Positions 8,381 through 18,416 of a DNA stretch of 64,000 nucleotides are shown here, in pieces. Source of the stretch: Rhizobium sp. CIAT894 (GTDB taxonomy: Bacteria > Pseudomonadota > Alphaproteobacteria > Rhizobiales > Rhizobiaceae); NCBI RefSeq assembly GCF_000172795.2, contig NZ_CP020947.1, positions 1,181,001 to 1,245,000 on the forward strand, given 5' to 3'. Each line of letters opens with the position of its first letter. The first letter of the stretch is position 1. Made by a program: the position numbers and the translations under genes. Below the pieces are notes generated by a model, which made no database searches, was not told where the DNA came from, and saw only the letters and a list, made by a program, of their open reading frames with translations.

Positions 8381-8382
8381 GC

Positions 8383-8649
8383 CTATTTGGCTTTCGCCGC
8401 GTCATTTCGGCGCCTGGCTTCAAAGCGGGCGCGCACCGTCTTCGCCGGGATGCCAAGCTCCGGCTTGTTCATTAACTCATCGTAGCGCGCCGGGATCTCC
8501 TCGTTGAGCCAGCGCTCGCGCGCCACCTCATGATCCTCCAGCAGCCGCAGGCCCGCCCGCACGACCTCGCTGGCATTATTGTAGCGACCGGATTCCAATT
8601 GCTTCCGGACAAACTCCTCGTAATGGCTTCCAAGCGCAACGTTGGGCAT
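8383..8649 (-). CDS. parD: ParD-type antitoxin
   Basis: The 88-residue protein opens with a ribbon-helix-helix-like segment ([20 protein letters not shown]) followed by [21 protein letters not shown], the hallmark of ParD antitoxins. Its Arg/Lys-rich tail is the usual toxin-binding region. AAAGGAAAG precedes the ATG. ParD neutralises ParE, a gyrase poison, and represses its own operon. The gene is intact while the adjoining parE is frameshifted, the same situation as at the toxin-antitoxin pair 3 kb away. Confidence 0.88.
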   Translation of the reverse strand: MPNVALGSHYEEFVRKQLESGRYNNASEVVRAGLRLLEDHEVARERWLNEEIPARYDELMNKPELGIPAKTVRARFEARRRNDAAKAK

Positions 8650-8802
8650 GGCTTTCCTTTCGTTATCAGCAGTATCGTGTAGTCACCTCACGATGGCAAT
8701 AGATGTCAATCTTTGACCATATGGGTGGGATGATTTCTGATCGCCCTTGTCATGCGGCCGGGATAAGTCAGGATTCTCGTCGAAAAGAAGGAGAAGAACC
8801 GC

Positions 8803-9258
8803 ATGACCGTCTGGCGCCCGCCGCAGCAGATCAGGGTAAAGGTGATCGGCCTTGCCTGGAGGGGAGAGCGGCTGCTCGCCGCGGAAGTGGAGGACGACGG
8901 CGGCCGCATCAAGGGCATTCGCCCGCTCGGCGGCTCGATCGAATTCGGCGAGACGCGCGAACAGGCCCTGCAGCGCGAATTCCGGGAGGAACTTGAAACG
9001 GCGATCCGCATCGTCGGCCCCTGGCATCTGCTCGAAAACATCTTCGAGCATCATGGCGCGACCGGTCACGAATATATCTTCGCCGCCGATATCGAACTCG
9101 CCGATGCATCGCTCTATGCGCGTGATGAAATCCGCTATTCCGAGCTCGACGAGACGGCGGCGACGGCGCGCTGGTTCGGCCGCGAGATGGTGCGCGATGC
9201 CGGCATCGATCTTTATCCGACAGGGCTGGAAAAGCTGCTGTCACGCTGGCGCGATTGA
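8803..9258 (+). CDS. Nudix hydrolase
   Basis: The 151-residue protein carries a clear Nudix box at about residues 44-66 (GGSIEFGETREQALQREF, then REELE), with the REFREELE metal-binding helix. Nudix enzymes hydrolyse nucleoside diphosphates linked to another group; the substrate is not deducible. GAAGGAGAAG precedes the ATG. It is divergent from parD with 150 bp between them. No neighbour suggests a specific pathway. Confidence 0.88.
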   Translation: MTVWRPPQQIRVKVIGLAWRGERLLAAEVEDDGGRIKGIRPLGGSIEFGETREQALQREFREELETAIRIVGPWHLLENIFEHHGATGHEYIFAADIELADASLYARDEIRYSELDETAATARWFGREMVRDAGIDLYPTGLEKLLSRWRD

Positions 9259-9389
9259 TCCCGAGAATACATTTCCGCGAGACCGATATTCTGCTCGCCA
9301 AACTTTGATCGTCCGCGCCCGTTCAAGCGGAACAAGGAAGATCGAATTGCTGTTATTATCGCATCGTTGAAACCAGAGGGAACAGCATC

Positions 9390-9704
9390 ATGCGCAGGTT
9401 TATTGCAGCAACGTCGATCGCTCTCCTCAGCCTCTCCGCCCCGTGTCTTGCCCAGTCGAATATGGGCATGGACGCCAGCGGCCGGATCGACGGAACGCCG
9501 CCGCTCGGCACCGCGCCGGGCGTCGAGACGCAAAGCGGGCTAGTCATTCCGCTCGATTCGATCGAGACCGGCAGCGTCGGCAACGGCGCCCCGAGCGGAC
9601 GGGTCGATTGGGCGCGCTGCCCGCCGCGCAAGGCCCGTGGGGCGCTTGCCACCGAAGGCGGCAATAGCGGCGCCTCCGTCAGCGCGGCCTGCCGCGATCG
9701 ATAA
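9390..9704 (+). CDS. small exported hypothetical protein
   Basis: The 104-residue product starts with a typical Sec signal peptide (MRRFIAATSIALLSLSAP, cleavage probably after CLAQ). The mature part is Gly/Ser/Pro-rich and low in predicted structure (DASGRIDGTPPLG, GNGAPSGRVDWARCPP), with two cysteines that could pair. AGAGGGA precedes the ATG. It is convergent with the glucose-6-phosphate dehydrogenase gene, 12 bp apart. No family recognised. Confidence 0.7.
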   Translation: MRRFIAATSIALLSLSAPCLAQSNMGMDASGRIDGTPPLGTAPGVETQSGLVIPLDSIETGSVGNGAPSGRVDWARCPPRKARGALATEGGNSGASVSAACRDR

Positions 9705-9716
9705 TATCGGAGCGTT

Positions 9717-11231
9717 CTATTTGCTGTCCTTGCCGTTGCGATGCAGCAGGACGCCAAGTTCATGCCATTGCCGCCCGTCGCGCTCGATGAGGCGATCGGC
9801 GCAGGCCGGTCCCATGCTGCCCGGGGTGTAAGCGTCGGGCGTGCTCGGGTCCTTTGCCCAGATGTCGAGGAAGGGCTGCACCGCCGCCCAGCCGGCTTCG
9901 ATGCCGTCGGCGCGCTGGAACAGCGTCTGGTCGCCGATAAAGAGGTCGTAGAGCAGCGATTCATAACCGGTGGTCTTGCCGATATCGAATTTGTCGGCAT
10001 AGCGGAAATCGAGTGAAACCGGCGTGGTATCGACCGAAAGCCCCGGCGATTTGATCGAGATTTCCATGCTCATGCCCTCGTCCGGCTGCACCTGGATCAC
10101 CAGCCGGTTCGGCGGCAGGCGGCGGTTGACCTCGGTCTCGCGGAACTGCGCGAAGGGCACCGGCTGAAAGGTGATGACGATTTCGGTGTCGCGCGCCGTC
10201 ATGGCCTTGCCGGTTCTCAGATAGAAGGGTACGCCGGCCCAGCGCCAGGTATCGGCATAGAGCTTCAGCGCCACATAGGTCTCGGTCCGGCTGTCGGGCG
10301 AGACGTCCTTGCTGTCGCGATAGGCCGGAAGTTCGGCGCCGTTGAGCGGGCCGGCGGTATAGGCGCCGCGCACGCCATGCGTCTTTGCCTCCTCGGGCGT
10401 ATAGATGCGCAGCGCCTTCAGCACCTTGCTCTTCTCGTTGCGGATCGCCTCGGCATCGAAGCTGTTCGGCGGTTCCATGGCGATCATCGCCAGCAGCTGG
10501 AAGAGATGGTTCGGCACCATGTCGCGCAGCGCGCCTGTCGCATCGTAGAATTTGCCGCGGCTGCCGACATCGACGATCTCGGCGGCGGTGATCTGCACAT
10601 GGTCGATATAGCGGCTGTTCCACAAGGACTCGATGATCATGTTGGCGAAACGCGCCGTCATCAGGTTCTGCACCGTCTCCTTGCCGAGGAAATGGTCGAG
10701 CCGGTAGACTTGGCTTTCGTCGATCTGGGCGAGAATCTGCGCATTGAGCGCCCGGGCCGAAGCGAGATCGGTACCGAACGGCTTCTCGATGGCGACGCGG
10801 CGGAAGGTGCCGTCCCTTTCATCGGTCAGCCCATGGGCGGCCAGCTTCTCGACGATCGAACCGAAGAAGGATGGCGGCACCGCGAGATAGAAGGCGGCAT
10901 TGGCATCCGGCCCCAGCCGCTTGCCGATCTCCAGGAAAATATCGTCCTTGGTAAAATCCCCCGCCGTATAGGAAATGCGCCGGCGCAGGCTTTCCCAGAC
11001 TTCGTCCTTCGCCGTCTGCTCTTCGCCGCTGAGATGGCTGAGGAATTCGTCGAGCCGCCCGCGCAGGAACTCGTCGTCACCCGGCTCGATGCCGATGCCG
11101 AGGATGTGGAGATCCTCGCCGACGAGTCGCTCGCGCGTCAGGTTGATGATCGCCGGCACCAGCAGGCGGCGCGTCAGATCGCCCGTGGCGCCGAAGATGA
11201 CGAGGGTGACGGGCGGAGTAGGGGTGGCCAT
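9717..11231 (-). CDS. zwf: glucose-6-phosphate 1-dehydrogenase
   Basis: The 504-residue protein has the NADP-binding IFGATGDLTRRLL near the N-terminus and the active-site segment RLDHFLGKETVQN near residue 180, including the substrate-binding His-Phe-Leu-Gly-Lys. Later EKPFG (before it) and YESLLYDLFIGDQTLF are also conserved. It oxidises glucose 6-phosphate to 6-phosphogluconolactone in the cytosol. The usual zwf form of the active site is RIDHYLGKE, so this is a divergent version and perhaps a paralog of a main zwf gene elsewhere. It stands alone: no pgl or edd lies next to it. GGGAAACGA precedes the ATG. Confidence 0.88.
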   Translation of the reverse strand: MATPTPPVTLVIFGATGDLTRRLLVPAIINLTRERLVGEDLHILGIGIEPGDDEFLRGRLDEFLSHLSGEEQTAKDEVWESLRRRISYTAGDFTKDDIFLEIGKRLGPDANAAFYLAVPPSFFGSIVEKLAAHGLTDERDGTFRRVAIEKPFGTDLASARALNAQILAQIDESQVYRLDHFLGKETVQNLMTARFANMIIESLWNSRYIDHVQITAAEIVDVGSRGKFYDATGALRDMVPNHLFQLLAMIAMEPPNSFDAEAIRNEKSKVLKALRIYTPEEAKTHGVRGAYTAGPLNGAELPAYRDSKDVSPDSRTETYVALKLYADTWRWAGVPFYLRTGKAMTARDTEIVITFQPVPFAQFRETEVNRRLPPNRLVIQVQPDEGMSMEISIKSPGLSVDTTPVSLDFRYADKFDIGKTTGYESLLYDLFIGDQTLFQRADGIEAGWAAVQPFLDIWAKDPSTPDAYTPGSMGPACADRLIERDGRQWHELGVLLHRNGKDSK

Positions 11232-11367
11232 GATGTCGTTTCCCGTGATTTTCCGGCCGACTATAATGCGTGCCGGTTTCGCCGCAACATAGGCGGCGAG
11301 GAGTAACAGGCATTTGACAGCGGCGGGGCGCCCCGGGCCGCAAAAACCCTCATTCGGCTGCAGCCGG

Positions 11368-12138
11368 CTACCCCTTCACCGCCACCATGAAAATCCTGGG
11401 AAACCGCAGCAGCACCCGCCCGTCCGACAGCTTCGGATAGGCCTTTTCCACTCGCTGCAGATAATCAGCCAGAAACGCCTCGCGATATTTCTCGCCGGCA
11501 TGGGCGAGATAGGGCATCAGCCCGGTTCCCTTTACCCATTCGACGATATCGGCCGCATCCGCCATCGGGTGATTGTAGATCGTATGCCAGACATCGACGC
11601 GCGACGCCTTGGCGATCAGACGGGAGTAATAGGCGGATGGCGCAGGCAGCCCCTTGCGGCGCACGCTCGTCGCCTCGAAGGCTGTCTTCCAGGGGCCGGC
11701 ATGGGCGGTCTCCTCCATTGCCAGATGCGAGGGTTCGCCGAGATTGTCGGGCATCTGCACGGCGAGCACCCCGCCTTCGGAAAGCCCGTCCATCAGTCGG
11801 TCGAAAATGTCGAGATGGTCGGGCAGCCATTGGAAGACGGCATTGGCAAAGAGCAGGTCTGCCGGTTCCTGAGGCTGCCAGCTGGCGAGATCGGCCTCGA
11901 CGAAGGCCGTGCCGGGAAGCCGCTTGCGCGCCGCTTCCAGCATGTTCATGTCGCTGTCGAGGCCCGAGACGCCTGCCGCCCCATAACGCTCGATGATCAG
12001 CTCGGTCGAGTTGCCTGGCCCGCAGCCGAGGTCGACGGCACGGCGGATGCTTTGCAGCGGCACTTGCGCCAGAAGGTCGCGCACCGGTCGTGTGCGTTCA
12101 TCCTCGAATTTCACATACTGGCTGGCAGACCATGCCAT
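11368..12138 (-). CDS. tam: trans-aconitate 2-methyltransferase
   Basis: The 256-residue class I methyltransferase starts [18 protein letters not shown], diagnostic of Tam, followed by the AdoMet motif [12 protein letters not shown] near residue 35 and [21 protein letters not shown] and [11 protein letters not shown] are further Tam motifs. The enzyme methylates trans-aconitate, a by-product that inhibits aconitase. The start at 12138 has GCAGGAG 7 bases upstream; an in-frame ATG 126 bases earlier gives an unlikely basic extension. It lies alone between zwf and the CNNM-type gene. Confidence 0.9.
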   Translation of the reverse strand: MAWSASQYVKFEDERTRPVRDLLAQVPLQSIRRAVDLGCGPGNSTELIIERYGAAGVSGLDSDMNMLEAARKRLPGTAFVEADLASWQPQEPADLLFANAVFQWLPDHLDIFDRLMDGLSEGGVLAVQMPDNLGEPSHLAMEETAHAGPWKTAFEATSVRRKGLPAPSAYYSRLIAKASRVDVWHTIYNHPMADAADIVEWVKGTGLMPYLAHAGEKYREAFLADYLQRVEKAYPKLSDGRVLLRFPRIFMVAVKG

Positions 12139-12223
12139 GGCGTTCACTCCTGCTTCCAAATCATTCCTGTGCTGGATGCCAATCTCAGATGTTGCGGCCG
12201 GAAACGAAGGCACCCGCCGACCG

Positions 12224-13498
12224 TCACTCCGCAGACACGAGTATCTTGTCCACACGCCTCCCATCGAGATCGATGACTTCGAAGCGCCATCCGTCTCTCG
12301 TGAAACTCTCGCCCAATTCCGGCAGGTGTTTCAGCTCTTCCAGCACCAGGCCGGCCACCGTCTGATATTCGAGATCATCATCGAGCTTGAGATTCAGGAA
12401 TTCGGCGAATTCGTCGATCGGCGTCCAGCCGGACACCAGGTAGGAACCGTCGTCGCGGCGAGCGATGGCCTGTTCGTCGACAGGTCCCTCCTGCAGAGCC
12501 CCCATGATCGCTTCCAGAATGTCGCCCGACGAAACAATCCCCTCGAAATGGCCGTATTCGTCGAAAACCAGCACCATGTGAACAGGTGATTTCCGGATGG
12601 CTTCGATCACGTTGATCGCGGTTGAAAGGTCTGAAACCACAGGTACGTCCTGCGTCAGGGCCTTGATGTCGGCACTGCCGTGTTCGGACATCGAGTCGTA
12701 AAAATCCTTGACCGGAAGGATGCCGATCACCTCGTCCGAACTGCCTTTGCGAACCGGCAGGCGCGACCGTTTCGTCCGGTGCAATTGCGTGCGGATTTCA
12801 TCGAGGCTGTCGTCGATATCGATAATTTCGACGTCGCGCCGGGGCGTCATCAGCGCACGGGCGGTGCGGTCCGCCAGCCGCATGACGCCTGAGATCATCG
12901 CCGACTCCTCGCTTTCGATGACGCCGGCCGACTGCGCCTCGGCGAGAACCGTTTTGATCTCCTCGTCGGAGACATTGTCGCCACCTTTTCCCGCCTGGCC
13001 GAGAAGCTTGAGCACAAGATTTCCCGAGGCGTTCAGAAGCCAGACGAGGGGCAGGGCAATTTTTGAAAGCACCGCCATCGCCGGCGCGACCTTCGCCGCA
13101 ACCGCTTCGGGTTCTCGCAGCGCGATCTGCTTGGGAACAAGTTCGCCGACGATCAAGGAGAGATAGGTGATTGCGACGACGACCGAACCGACGCCGATAG
13201 CGTCGGCGGCCGTCGATGACATCCCCTGGGCTTCCAGCCATCCGGTCAGGCGGCCCCCGAGGGTCGCGCCTGAGAAAGCACCGGAGAGAACACCGACCAA
13301 CGTGATGCCGATCTGCACCGTCGAGAGAAAACGCCCGGGGTTTTCGGCAAGCTTGATCGCTTGGGCCGCACCCTTGCTGCCGTTGTCGGCAAGAACTTTC
13401 AGGCGGGCCGTCCGCGAAGACACGACGGCCAGCTCCGACATGGCGAGCACACCATTGAGGATGGTGAGAAACGCCACAATTCCAATTTCCAGAAACAC
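12224..13498 (-). CDS. CNNM/CorC-HlyC-type membrane protein with CBS domains
   Basis: The 424-residue protein has an N-terminal DUF21/CNNM transmembrane domain (about residues 1-190, hydrophobic segments starting [20 protein letters not shown], also [19 protein letters not shown]). Two CBS repeats follow ([34 protein letters not shown]) and a C-terminal CorC/HlyC domain ending [18 protein letters not shown]. The family is linked to magnesium or cobalt efflux and was once called hemolysin. The start is GTG with only a weak ribosome site. It is transcribed towards tam, 85 bp away. Confidence 0.9.
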   Translation of the reverse strand: MFLEIGIVAFLTILNGVLAMSELAVVSSRTARLKVLADNGSKGAAQAIKLAENPGRFLSTVQIGITLVGVLSGAFSGATLGGRLTGWLEAQGMSSTAADAIGVGSVVVAITYLSLIVGELVPKQIALREPEAVAAKVAPAMAVLSKIALPLVWLLNASGNLVLKLLGQAGKGGDNVSDEEIKTVLAEAQSAGVIESEESAMISGVMRLADRTARALMTPRRDVEIIDIDDSLDEIRTQLHRTKRSRLPVRKGSSDEVIGILPVKDFYDSMSEHGSADIKALTQDVPVVSDLSTAINVIEAIRKSPVHMVLVFDEYGHFEGIVSSGDILEAIMGALQEGPVDEQAIARRDDGSYLVSGWTPIDEFAEFLNLKLDDDLEYQTVAGLVLEELKHLPELGESFTRDGWRFEVIDLDGRRVDKILVSAE

Positions 13499-14272
13499 AG
13501 GGACCCTATTCGTTGAGGTTGTAATGCCGCGTCAGGCGACACGGCGGGGCGGGGTCGTCGTCACGTAAGACCGCGCCTTTGAAGTGGAAATCATATGCCG
13601 CCTGCACGAGAAAGCCGGCCATATCAGGCCTGTCGGCGGCAAAATTTGAGAAAACGGCCCTCTCGGCACGCGCGGTGATAGACCCAAGGCGCGGCTGGAA
13701 TCATCACGCCGTCTACAGTCACCGCCCGCGTCTTCGGCCGGAAGGTCCCGGTTGGAACGGGCGGAGCTTATACTGGATGGGTCGCTGTCAGGCATGGCGC
13801 AATTTTGGCGATGAAACCGATCCGGCGCAAGAGGCGTCGGGCGAAAATCCTTTTACCGCATTGATGTGACAGTTTCGAAACGGCGGCGAACGCATGTTAT
13901 GGCGTAGCCGCAGACCTCAAAGTCAAGGTAATTGAGTTTCATTTCAGGCATTCGGCGGCTCGAGCATCAGACTTCTGAACCAGGAGGAAAAGCCCCCTCT
14001 TTCCGTTGGCTAATAAGGCCTGATTTTGGATGGGAAGCTGGAAGAGGTCGATGAGATTCCCAGCGATTTCACGGCTCTGGTCGACGAAATCCCATCTGCG
14101 CTCTGCGTCTAATCATTCCGAGCACCTCATGCAGGCGGGCTGGCCGCCTTGCCAGCGCAAGCCTGGCCGGTTGTGATCGTCACGCTACACCAGTTGGCGA
14201 CGCCCGCCATGGGCGCAATTCCATTATGGTTGACACAGCACGAAAAGAAGGCCGCCCGCCAGCCCCGCACCG
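13499..14272. other. 774-bp gap with no convincing gene
   Basis: No reading frame here has a credible ribosome site together with protein-like composition. No tRNA, strong terminator or insertion-sequence end was seen. The stretch 14020-14115 is somewhat lower in GC than the flanks. It could hold gene remnants or a small RNA, but nothing supports a call. Confidence 0.5.
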
Positions 14273-14752
14273 TCAAGCTGCCAGGATCGTAATCCCATAG
14301 GCATTGGCGGCCGCCGTCATCCGGGCGATGGTTTCCGCAGAAGGGCGGGCCTTCGGTGGCTCGGTCGCGCCTTCCTCTTCTATGAATTCCGCCATGTCAC
14401 GATCGACGACTGCGGAAAAGACGGCGGGGACGGTTCCGCGGTTGGCATAGCCGTGCACCATGAAGGGGGCAATGCTGACGATGTCGCCGGCGCCGGCCTC
14501 GATCTCTTCGGGACCGTTGTCGGTCTGGCGCCAGATCGTCAGGCACCCCTCGAGGATGCGGAACACCTCAGGGCTCGCATGCGCATGTCTCGGCGTCCGG
14601 CTGCCCGGTGGTACGGTGACGTCGAAGAGATTGAGCCAGTTTCCGCGGATGCGGAGCCGCCGCTCGATCCTTTCGCCGAGGACGAAGAAGCGCTTCGCCT
14701 CGTCACCCGTCTCTTCACCGGCATGCACGTTCACAAATGAGTTGGACATCAT
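14273..14752 (-). CDS. cupin-domain protein
   Basis: The 159-residue protein has a single cupin barrel. Motif 1 is PPGSRTPRHAHASPEVFRIL (about residues 49-68; RHAHAS supplies two His, and Glu follows), motif 2 is GDIVSIAPFMVHGYANRG. The metal ligands needed for a cupin look present, so a dioxygenase- or isomerase-like activity, or ligand sensing, is possible. The start is ATGATG at 14752/14749 after AAGAAAGAG; either could be used. No pathway context. Confidence 0.82.
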   Translation of the reverse strand: MMSNSFVNVHAGEETGDEAKRFFVLGERIERRLRIRGNWLNLFDVTVPPGSRTPRHAHASPEVFRILEGCLTIWRQTDNGPEEIEAGAGDIVSIAPFMVHGYANRGTVPAVFSAVVDRDMAEFIEEEGATEPPKARPSAETIARMTAAANAYGITILAA

Positions 14753-15083
14753 GTCTCTTTCTTCTTGCAGGCTTTTTCTTGTTGGCTTTTCTTGCGGGCG
14801 CAGCCGATAAGCCTTTGCGCCGCCTTTGGCAACCACCGCGATATAGAGGTCGGGAAGCCGATCGCCCCCGATATCGGTGCGGCGAGGCCTTTTCGCAAGA
14901 CCTGCCGGGCTGCGGCAAAAGCTCCTGATCGTCGAACTGCCGGCCTTCGAAGGCTCTCAGCCTGTAATACCGCCGACACAGAAGGGGCGCATAGAACGCG
15001 GCGGCTGTTCCGGCCGTCCCTTCACGCCGCGCCGGCATTCATTGCCGGCATTGATCGCCGGCATTCATCGATGGAGCGCATTC
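14753..15083. other. 331-bp gap between divergent cupin and isomerase-like genes
   Basis: The gap must hold both divergent promoters but no strong -35/-10 pair or operator could be picked out. A simple short repeat of CATTGCCGGC/GATCGCCGGC/CATTCATCG units occurs at 15035-15070, just before the isomerase start. No gene seen. Confidence 0.4.
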
Positions 15084-15902
15084 ATGTCTTCTCTTCCCGT
15101 CGTCGGCGCCGCCATGACGCTCGATGAAGTCGAGATTCACCGCGACTGGCTGTTCGAAAAGCCGCGCGATCTCGAATTGCAGAGCTTCGTCGATGCGGAG
15201 GTCCTGAATGGCGACTGGGCGCTGCTCGCCGCACACGCGCGCAGGCTTCTCGACGGCCATAGCGGCCGCTTGGGCATTCACGGCCCGTTCTGGGGCTTTA
15301 CCATCGCTTCGCACGATCCCGACATTCGCGCCGTCGTCAGTCGCCGCCTGTTGCAGGGCCTCGATGTCTGCGCCGCCATCGGTGCGACGCAGATGGTCGT
15401 CCACAGCCCTTACACCTCGTGGTCCTACAACAATCTCGACAATAATGACGGCGCCCGCGCGGATCTGGTCGAGCGCGTACATCTGACGTTGCGCGACGCC
15501 GTCAGGCGCGCCGAGGATATCGGCTGCACCATGGTTCTCGAAAACATCGAGGACAAGGATCCGCATATCCGCGTGGCGCTCGCCGACAGCTTCCATTCGC
15601 CCGCCGTCGCCGTCTCGATCGATACCGGCCACGCCCATTACGCTCATGGTTACACCGGTGCGCCGCCGGTGGATTATTACGTCAAGGCCGCCGGCAACCG
15701 CCTGCAGCACGTCCACCTGCAGGATGCCGACGGCTATGCCGATCGTCACTGGAGCCTCGGCGAAGGCTCGATCCACTGGCGCGCCGTCTTTGAAGCCCTT
15801 GGCAAGCTCGACAGCAATCCGCGCCTGATCGTCGAGATCAAGGACAAATCGAAAATCCCGGCCTCTGCTGCCTATCTTGCCTCGATTGGGGTGGCGGAAT
15901 AG
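15084..15902 (+). CDS. sugar phosphate isomerase/epimerase-like TIM-barrel protein
   Basis: The 272-residue product has the xylose-isomerase-like barrel of the AP-endonuclease 2 superfamily. Metal-binding positions appear in LGIHGPFWGF, MVVHSPYTSW, TMVLENIED, SIDTGHAHYA and LQHVHLQDADGYADRHW; the His-Glu-Asp-His set is complete. The family isomerises sugars or keto acids or repairs DNA; the precise substrate is open. The ATG at 15084 is chosen because GGAG lies 7 bases upstream and the barrel begins just after it; a frame upstream is open but looks non-protein-like. Confidence 0.85.
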   Translation: MSSLPVVGAAMTLDEVEIHRDWLFEKPRDLELQSFVDAEVLNGDWALLAAHARRLLDGHSGRLGIHGPFWGFTIASHDPDIRAVVSRRLLQGLDVCAAIGATQMVVHSPYTSWSYNNLDNNDGARADLVERVHLTLRDAVRRAEDIGCTMVLENIEDKDPHIRVALADSFHSPAVAVSIDTGHAHYAHGYTGAPPVDYYVKAAGNRLQHVHLQDADGYADRHWSLGEGSIHWRAVFEALGKLDSNPRLIVEIKDKSKIPASAAYLASIGVAE

Positions 15903-15973
15903 GGTTCGTTGCAACGCGGAGAACCTGTGAGACACTATTATATGGGATGACTAAGGTCGCGGCTGGGTTCCCT

Positions 15974-16163
15974 CTTCTCCCCAGCGGGGGTCCGAAGGAC
16001 GGGTCGAGACCCGCGGCTCGACCCCGGTCGGTGGCCCGTAGGGTCGGATGGGGGCCACACGGCACATCCTATCATTGCCCTTCGCATGTGCTCAACGAAT
16101 TTACCGATCTGCCGCGTAGCCCCCTCATCTGCCTGCCGGCATCTTCTCCCCGCTGGGGAGAAG
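15974..16163. repeat. inverted-repeat intergenic element (190 bp)
   Basis: CTTCTCCCCAGCGGGG at 15974-15989 recurs as an exact reverse complement at 16148-16163. The right end also forms its own hairpin (CTTCTCCCC-gct-GGGGAGAAG) and is preceded by CTCATCTGCCTGCCGGCAT. The same vocabulary (CTGCCGGC, CTCCCC, GGGGAG) is seen at 35.7 kb and 52.7 kb, so this is one member of a dispersed rhizobial-type element family. It lies between the 3' ends of convergent genes. Confidence 0.7.
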
Positions 16164-16226
16164 CGGAATCGTGGCAGCGCCTTGGTTGCCTCTCACGCTT
16201 GTCACAGGCGAGAGGGCAGAACTCCC

Positions 16227-17270
16227 TTACGAAAACCGCGTAATCACGCTGATTCCCGTCGCCTCCGCCTTGTCGAGCGCCATCAGCGCCGGCACGGCCT
16301 CCTCGAGGCTGATCCGCCGTCCGATCAGCTTCTGCGGGGCGATTTTGCCGGCTGCCAGCATCGACAGCATGGCGTCGTAGCGCCAGGCCTGCATGCCGTG
16401 GCTGCCGTAGATCTCCAACTCGTGGCCGATCACCTCAGCCATCGGGATTTGCGGCGTGGCATGTTCGCCGAGCATCAGCCCCACCTGCACATGCCGGCCG
16501 CGCCGGCGCAGATTCTTGATCGAGTTGAAACAGGTGACGGGATGGCCGAGCGCGTCGATCGAGACATGCGCGCCGCCCTTGGTGATCTCGCGCACCGCCT
16601 CCGCCACGTCGGCGACGCCTGATGCGTTGACTGTGGCCACGGCCCCGCATTCCCGCGCAAAGGCAAGCTTCTCCTCCGATATGTCGATGCCGATCGCATT
16701 GGCGCCGAGGGCCGTGGCGATCATGATCGCCGACAGGCCGACACCGCCGCAGCCATGCACGGCGATCCATTCGCCGGGCCCGGTGCGTGCCTGGTCGGCG
16801 ACGGCGCGAAACGAGGTGGCGAAGCGGCAGCCGAGGCTGGCCGCCGTCGCATCGTCGATCGTATCCGGCAGATGAACCAGATTGGTGTCGGCATAATCGA
16901 TCGCCACATATTCGGCGAAGGAGCCCCAATGGGTGAAGCCCGGCTGGAACTGGTTCGGGCAGACCTGCTGGTTGCCGGAATGGCACTCTCCGCAATGGCC
17001 ACAGCCGGAAACGAACGGTACGGTCACCCGGTCGCCCACCTTGAAGCGCATCACGCCGCGACCGGTGGCGACGACCCGCCCGGCAAGCTCGTGTCCCGGC
17101 ACATGCGGCAGGCGGATATCGGGATCGTGTCCCATCCAGCCGTGCCAGTCGCTGCGGCAAAGCCCGCTGGCACCGACGGATATGACGACGCCGTCCTCGG
17201 AAGGCGTCGGATCGGGAAGGGTGCGGATCTCGGGCGCCTGTTCGAAGGCTTCGTAGTACATGGCTTTCAC
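16227..17270 (-). CDS. zinc-dependent alcohol dehydrogenase family protein
   Basis: The 347-residue medium-chain dehydrogenase has catalytic zinc ligands in [15 protein letters not shown] and [12 protein letters not shown]. The structural zinc loop [17 protein letters not shown] has all four cysteines, and the NAD(P)-binding [14 protein letters not shown] lies near residue 170. It should oxidise an alcohol or polyol reversibly; the substrate is not clear. GGAAGACGCC precedes the ATG. It is divergent from the aminotransferase gene with 249 bp between, in which no gene was seen. Confidence 0.9.
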   Translation of the reverse strand: MKAMYYEAFEQAPEIRTLPDPTPSEDGVVISVGASGLCRSDWHGWMGHDPDIRLPHVPGHELAGRVVATGRGVMRFKVGDRVTVPFVSGCGHCGECHSGNQQVCPNQFQPGFTHWGSFAEYVAIDYADTNLVHLPDTIDDATAASLGCRFATSFRAVADQARTGPGEWIAVHGCGGVGLSAIMIATALGANAIGIDISEEKLAFARECGAVATVNASGVADVAEAVREITKGGAHVSIDALGHPVTCFNSIKNLRRRGRHVQVGLMLGEHATPQIPMAEVIGHELEIYGSHGMQAWRYDAMLSMLAAGKIAPQKLIGRRISLEEAVPALMALDKAEATGISVITRFS

Positions 17271-17519
17271 AGGCGTCTTCCTTTGCTGCTGTCCCGCGAT
17301 TTTTCCCTATGATCGCACGCGGCAGGCCGCCGTTCCAACATCCCATTCCATCATTTTTGCTGATGCACCCATCGCTGAAGGCGTGGACGTCGCGCACGAA
17401 TATTGCGGGCCGGACCCATCCTCCGGCATTTTCTTGCTTCCGCATTTCCCATCCGGATTTGTCCTTGACCCCGCCCGCTGCGGCGGTTTTTGCTTCCGAG
17501 CTTTACAGGGGAGGGCAGC

Positions 17520-18407
17520 ATGGCCGTCGATACATCACCGCGTTCAACCACCTGGACTCATGTCGACGGGGAGTGGCTTTCCGGCAATCCGCCGCTGATC
17601 GGGCCGACCTCGCATGCCATGTGGCTCGGCTCCACGGTCTTCGACGGCGCCCGCTGGTTCGACGGCATAGCGCCGGACCTCGATCTGCACTGCCAGCGCA
17701 TCAACCGCTCCGCGCTCGCCATGGGCCTGAAGCCGGTGAAATCGGCCGAGGAAATCGCCGCACTCGCCTGGGAAGGCGTTGCGAAATTCAATGGCGCCAC
17801 GCCGATCTACATCAAGCCGATGTATTGGGGCGAGCATGGTTCGCCCGGCAGCGTCGTTTCCGTCGATGCCGAATCGACCCGCTTCGCGCTCTGCCTGTTC
17901 GAGGCGCCGATGGGCGGCCATGGCGGCACCAGCCTCACCGTCTCGCCCTACCGCCGCCCGTCGCCGGAAACCGCGATGACCGAGGCCAAAACCGGCTCAC
18001 TCTATCCCAACAGCGGCCGCATGATCACTGAGGCGCGCAGCCGCGGTTTCGACAATGCGCTGGTGCGCGATCTGAACGGCAACGTCGTCGAGACCGCCTC
18101 CTCGAACGTTTTCCTGGTGCGCGACGGCGTGGTGATGACGCCGGCCGCCAACCGCACATTCCTCGCCGGCATCACCCGCGCCCGCGTCATCTACCTCTTG
18201 CGCAAGGCCGGCTTCGATGTCGTCGAAACCACGCTTTCCGTCGAGGATTTCCTTGCCGCCGACGAAATCTTCACCACCGGCAACTACTCCAAAGTCGTCG
18301 GCGTCATCCGCCTCGACGACCGCAACCTCCAAGAAGGCCCAGTCACCCGCAAGGCGCTGGAACTCTACATGAACTGGGCCCACGGCAGAAGCGAGAGCGA
18401 GGAGTGA
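17520..18407 (+). CDS. ilvE: branched-chain amino acid aminotransferase (class IV)
   Basis: The 295-residue PLP enzyme shows the fold-type IV motifs: catalytic Lys in MTEAKTGSLYPNS, RGFDNALVRDLNG, and ETASSNVFLVRDG, which binds the cofactor phosphate together with ITRARVI. The family transfers the amino group of Leu, Ile or Val to 2-oxoglutarate. The ATG at 17520 follows GGGGAGGGC. D-amino acid transaminase or 4-amino-4-deoxychorismate lyase are the nearest alternatives; the length and motifs favour the branched-chain enzyme. Rhizobia often have more than one copy, so the symbol is provisional. Confidence 0.8.
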   Translation: MAVDTSPRSTTWTHVDGEWLSGNPPLIGPTSHAMWLGSTVFDGARWFDGIAPDLDLHCQRINRSALAMGLKPVKSAEEIAALAWEGVAKFNGATPIYIKPMYWGEHGSPGSVVSVDAESTRFALCLFEAPMGGHGGTSLTVSPYRRPSPETAMTEAKTGSLYPNSGRMITEARSRGFDNALVRDLNGNVVETASSNVFLVRDGVVMTPAANRTFLAGITRARVIYLLRKAGFDVVETTLSVEDFLAADEIFTTGNYSKVVGVIRLDDRNLQEGPVTRKALELYMNWAHGRSESEE

Positions 18408-18416
18408 GGAGAGGTC

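Noticed and set aside
14877..15083. N-terminal extension of the isomerase-like protein
   Set aside because: The residues are basic and low in structure, no ribosome site lies near the upstream start, and a good one is at 15084.
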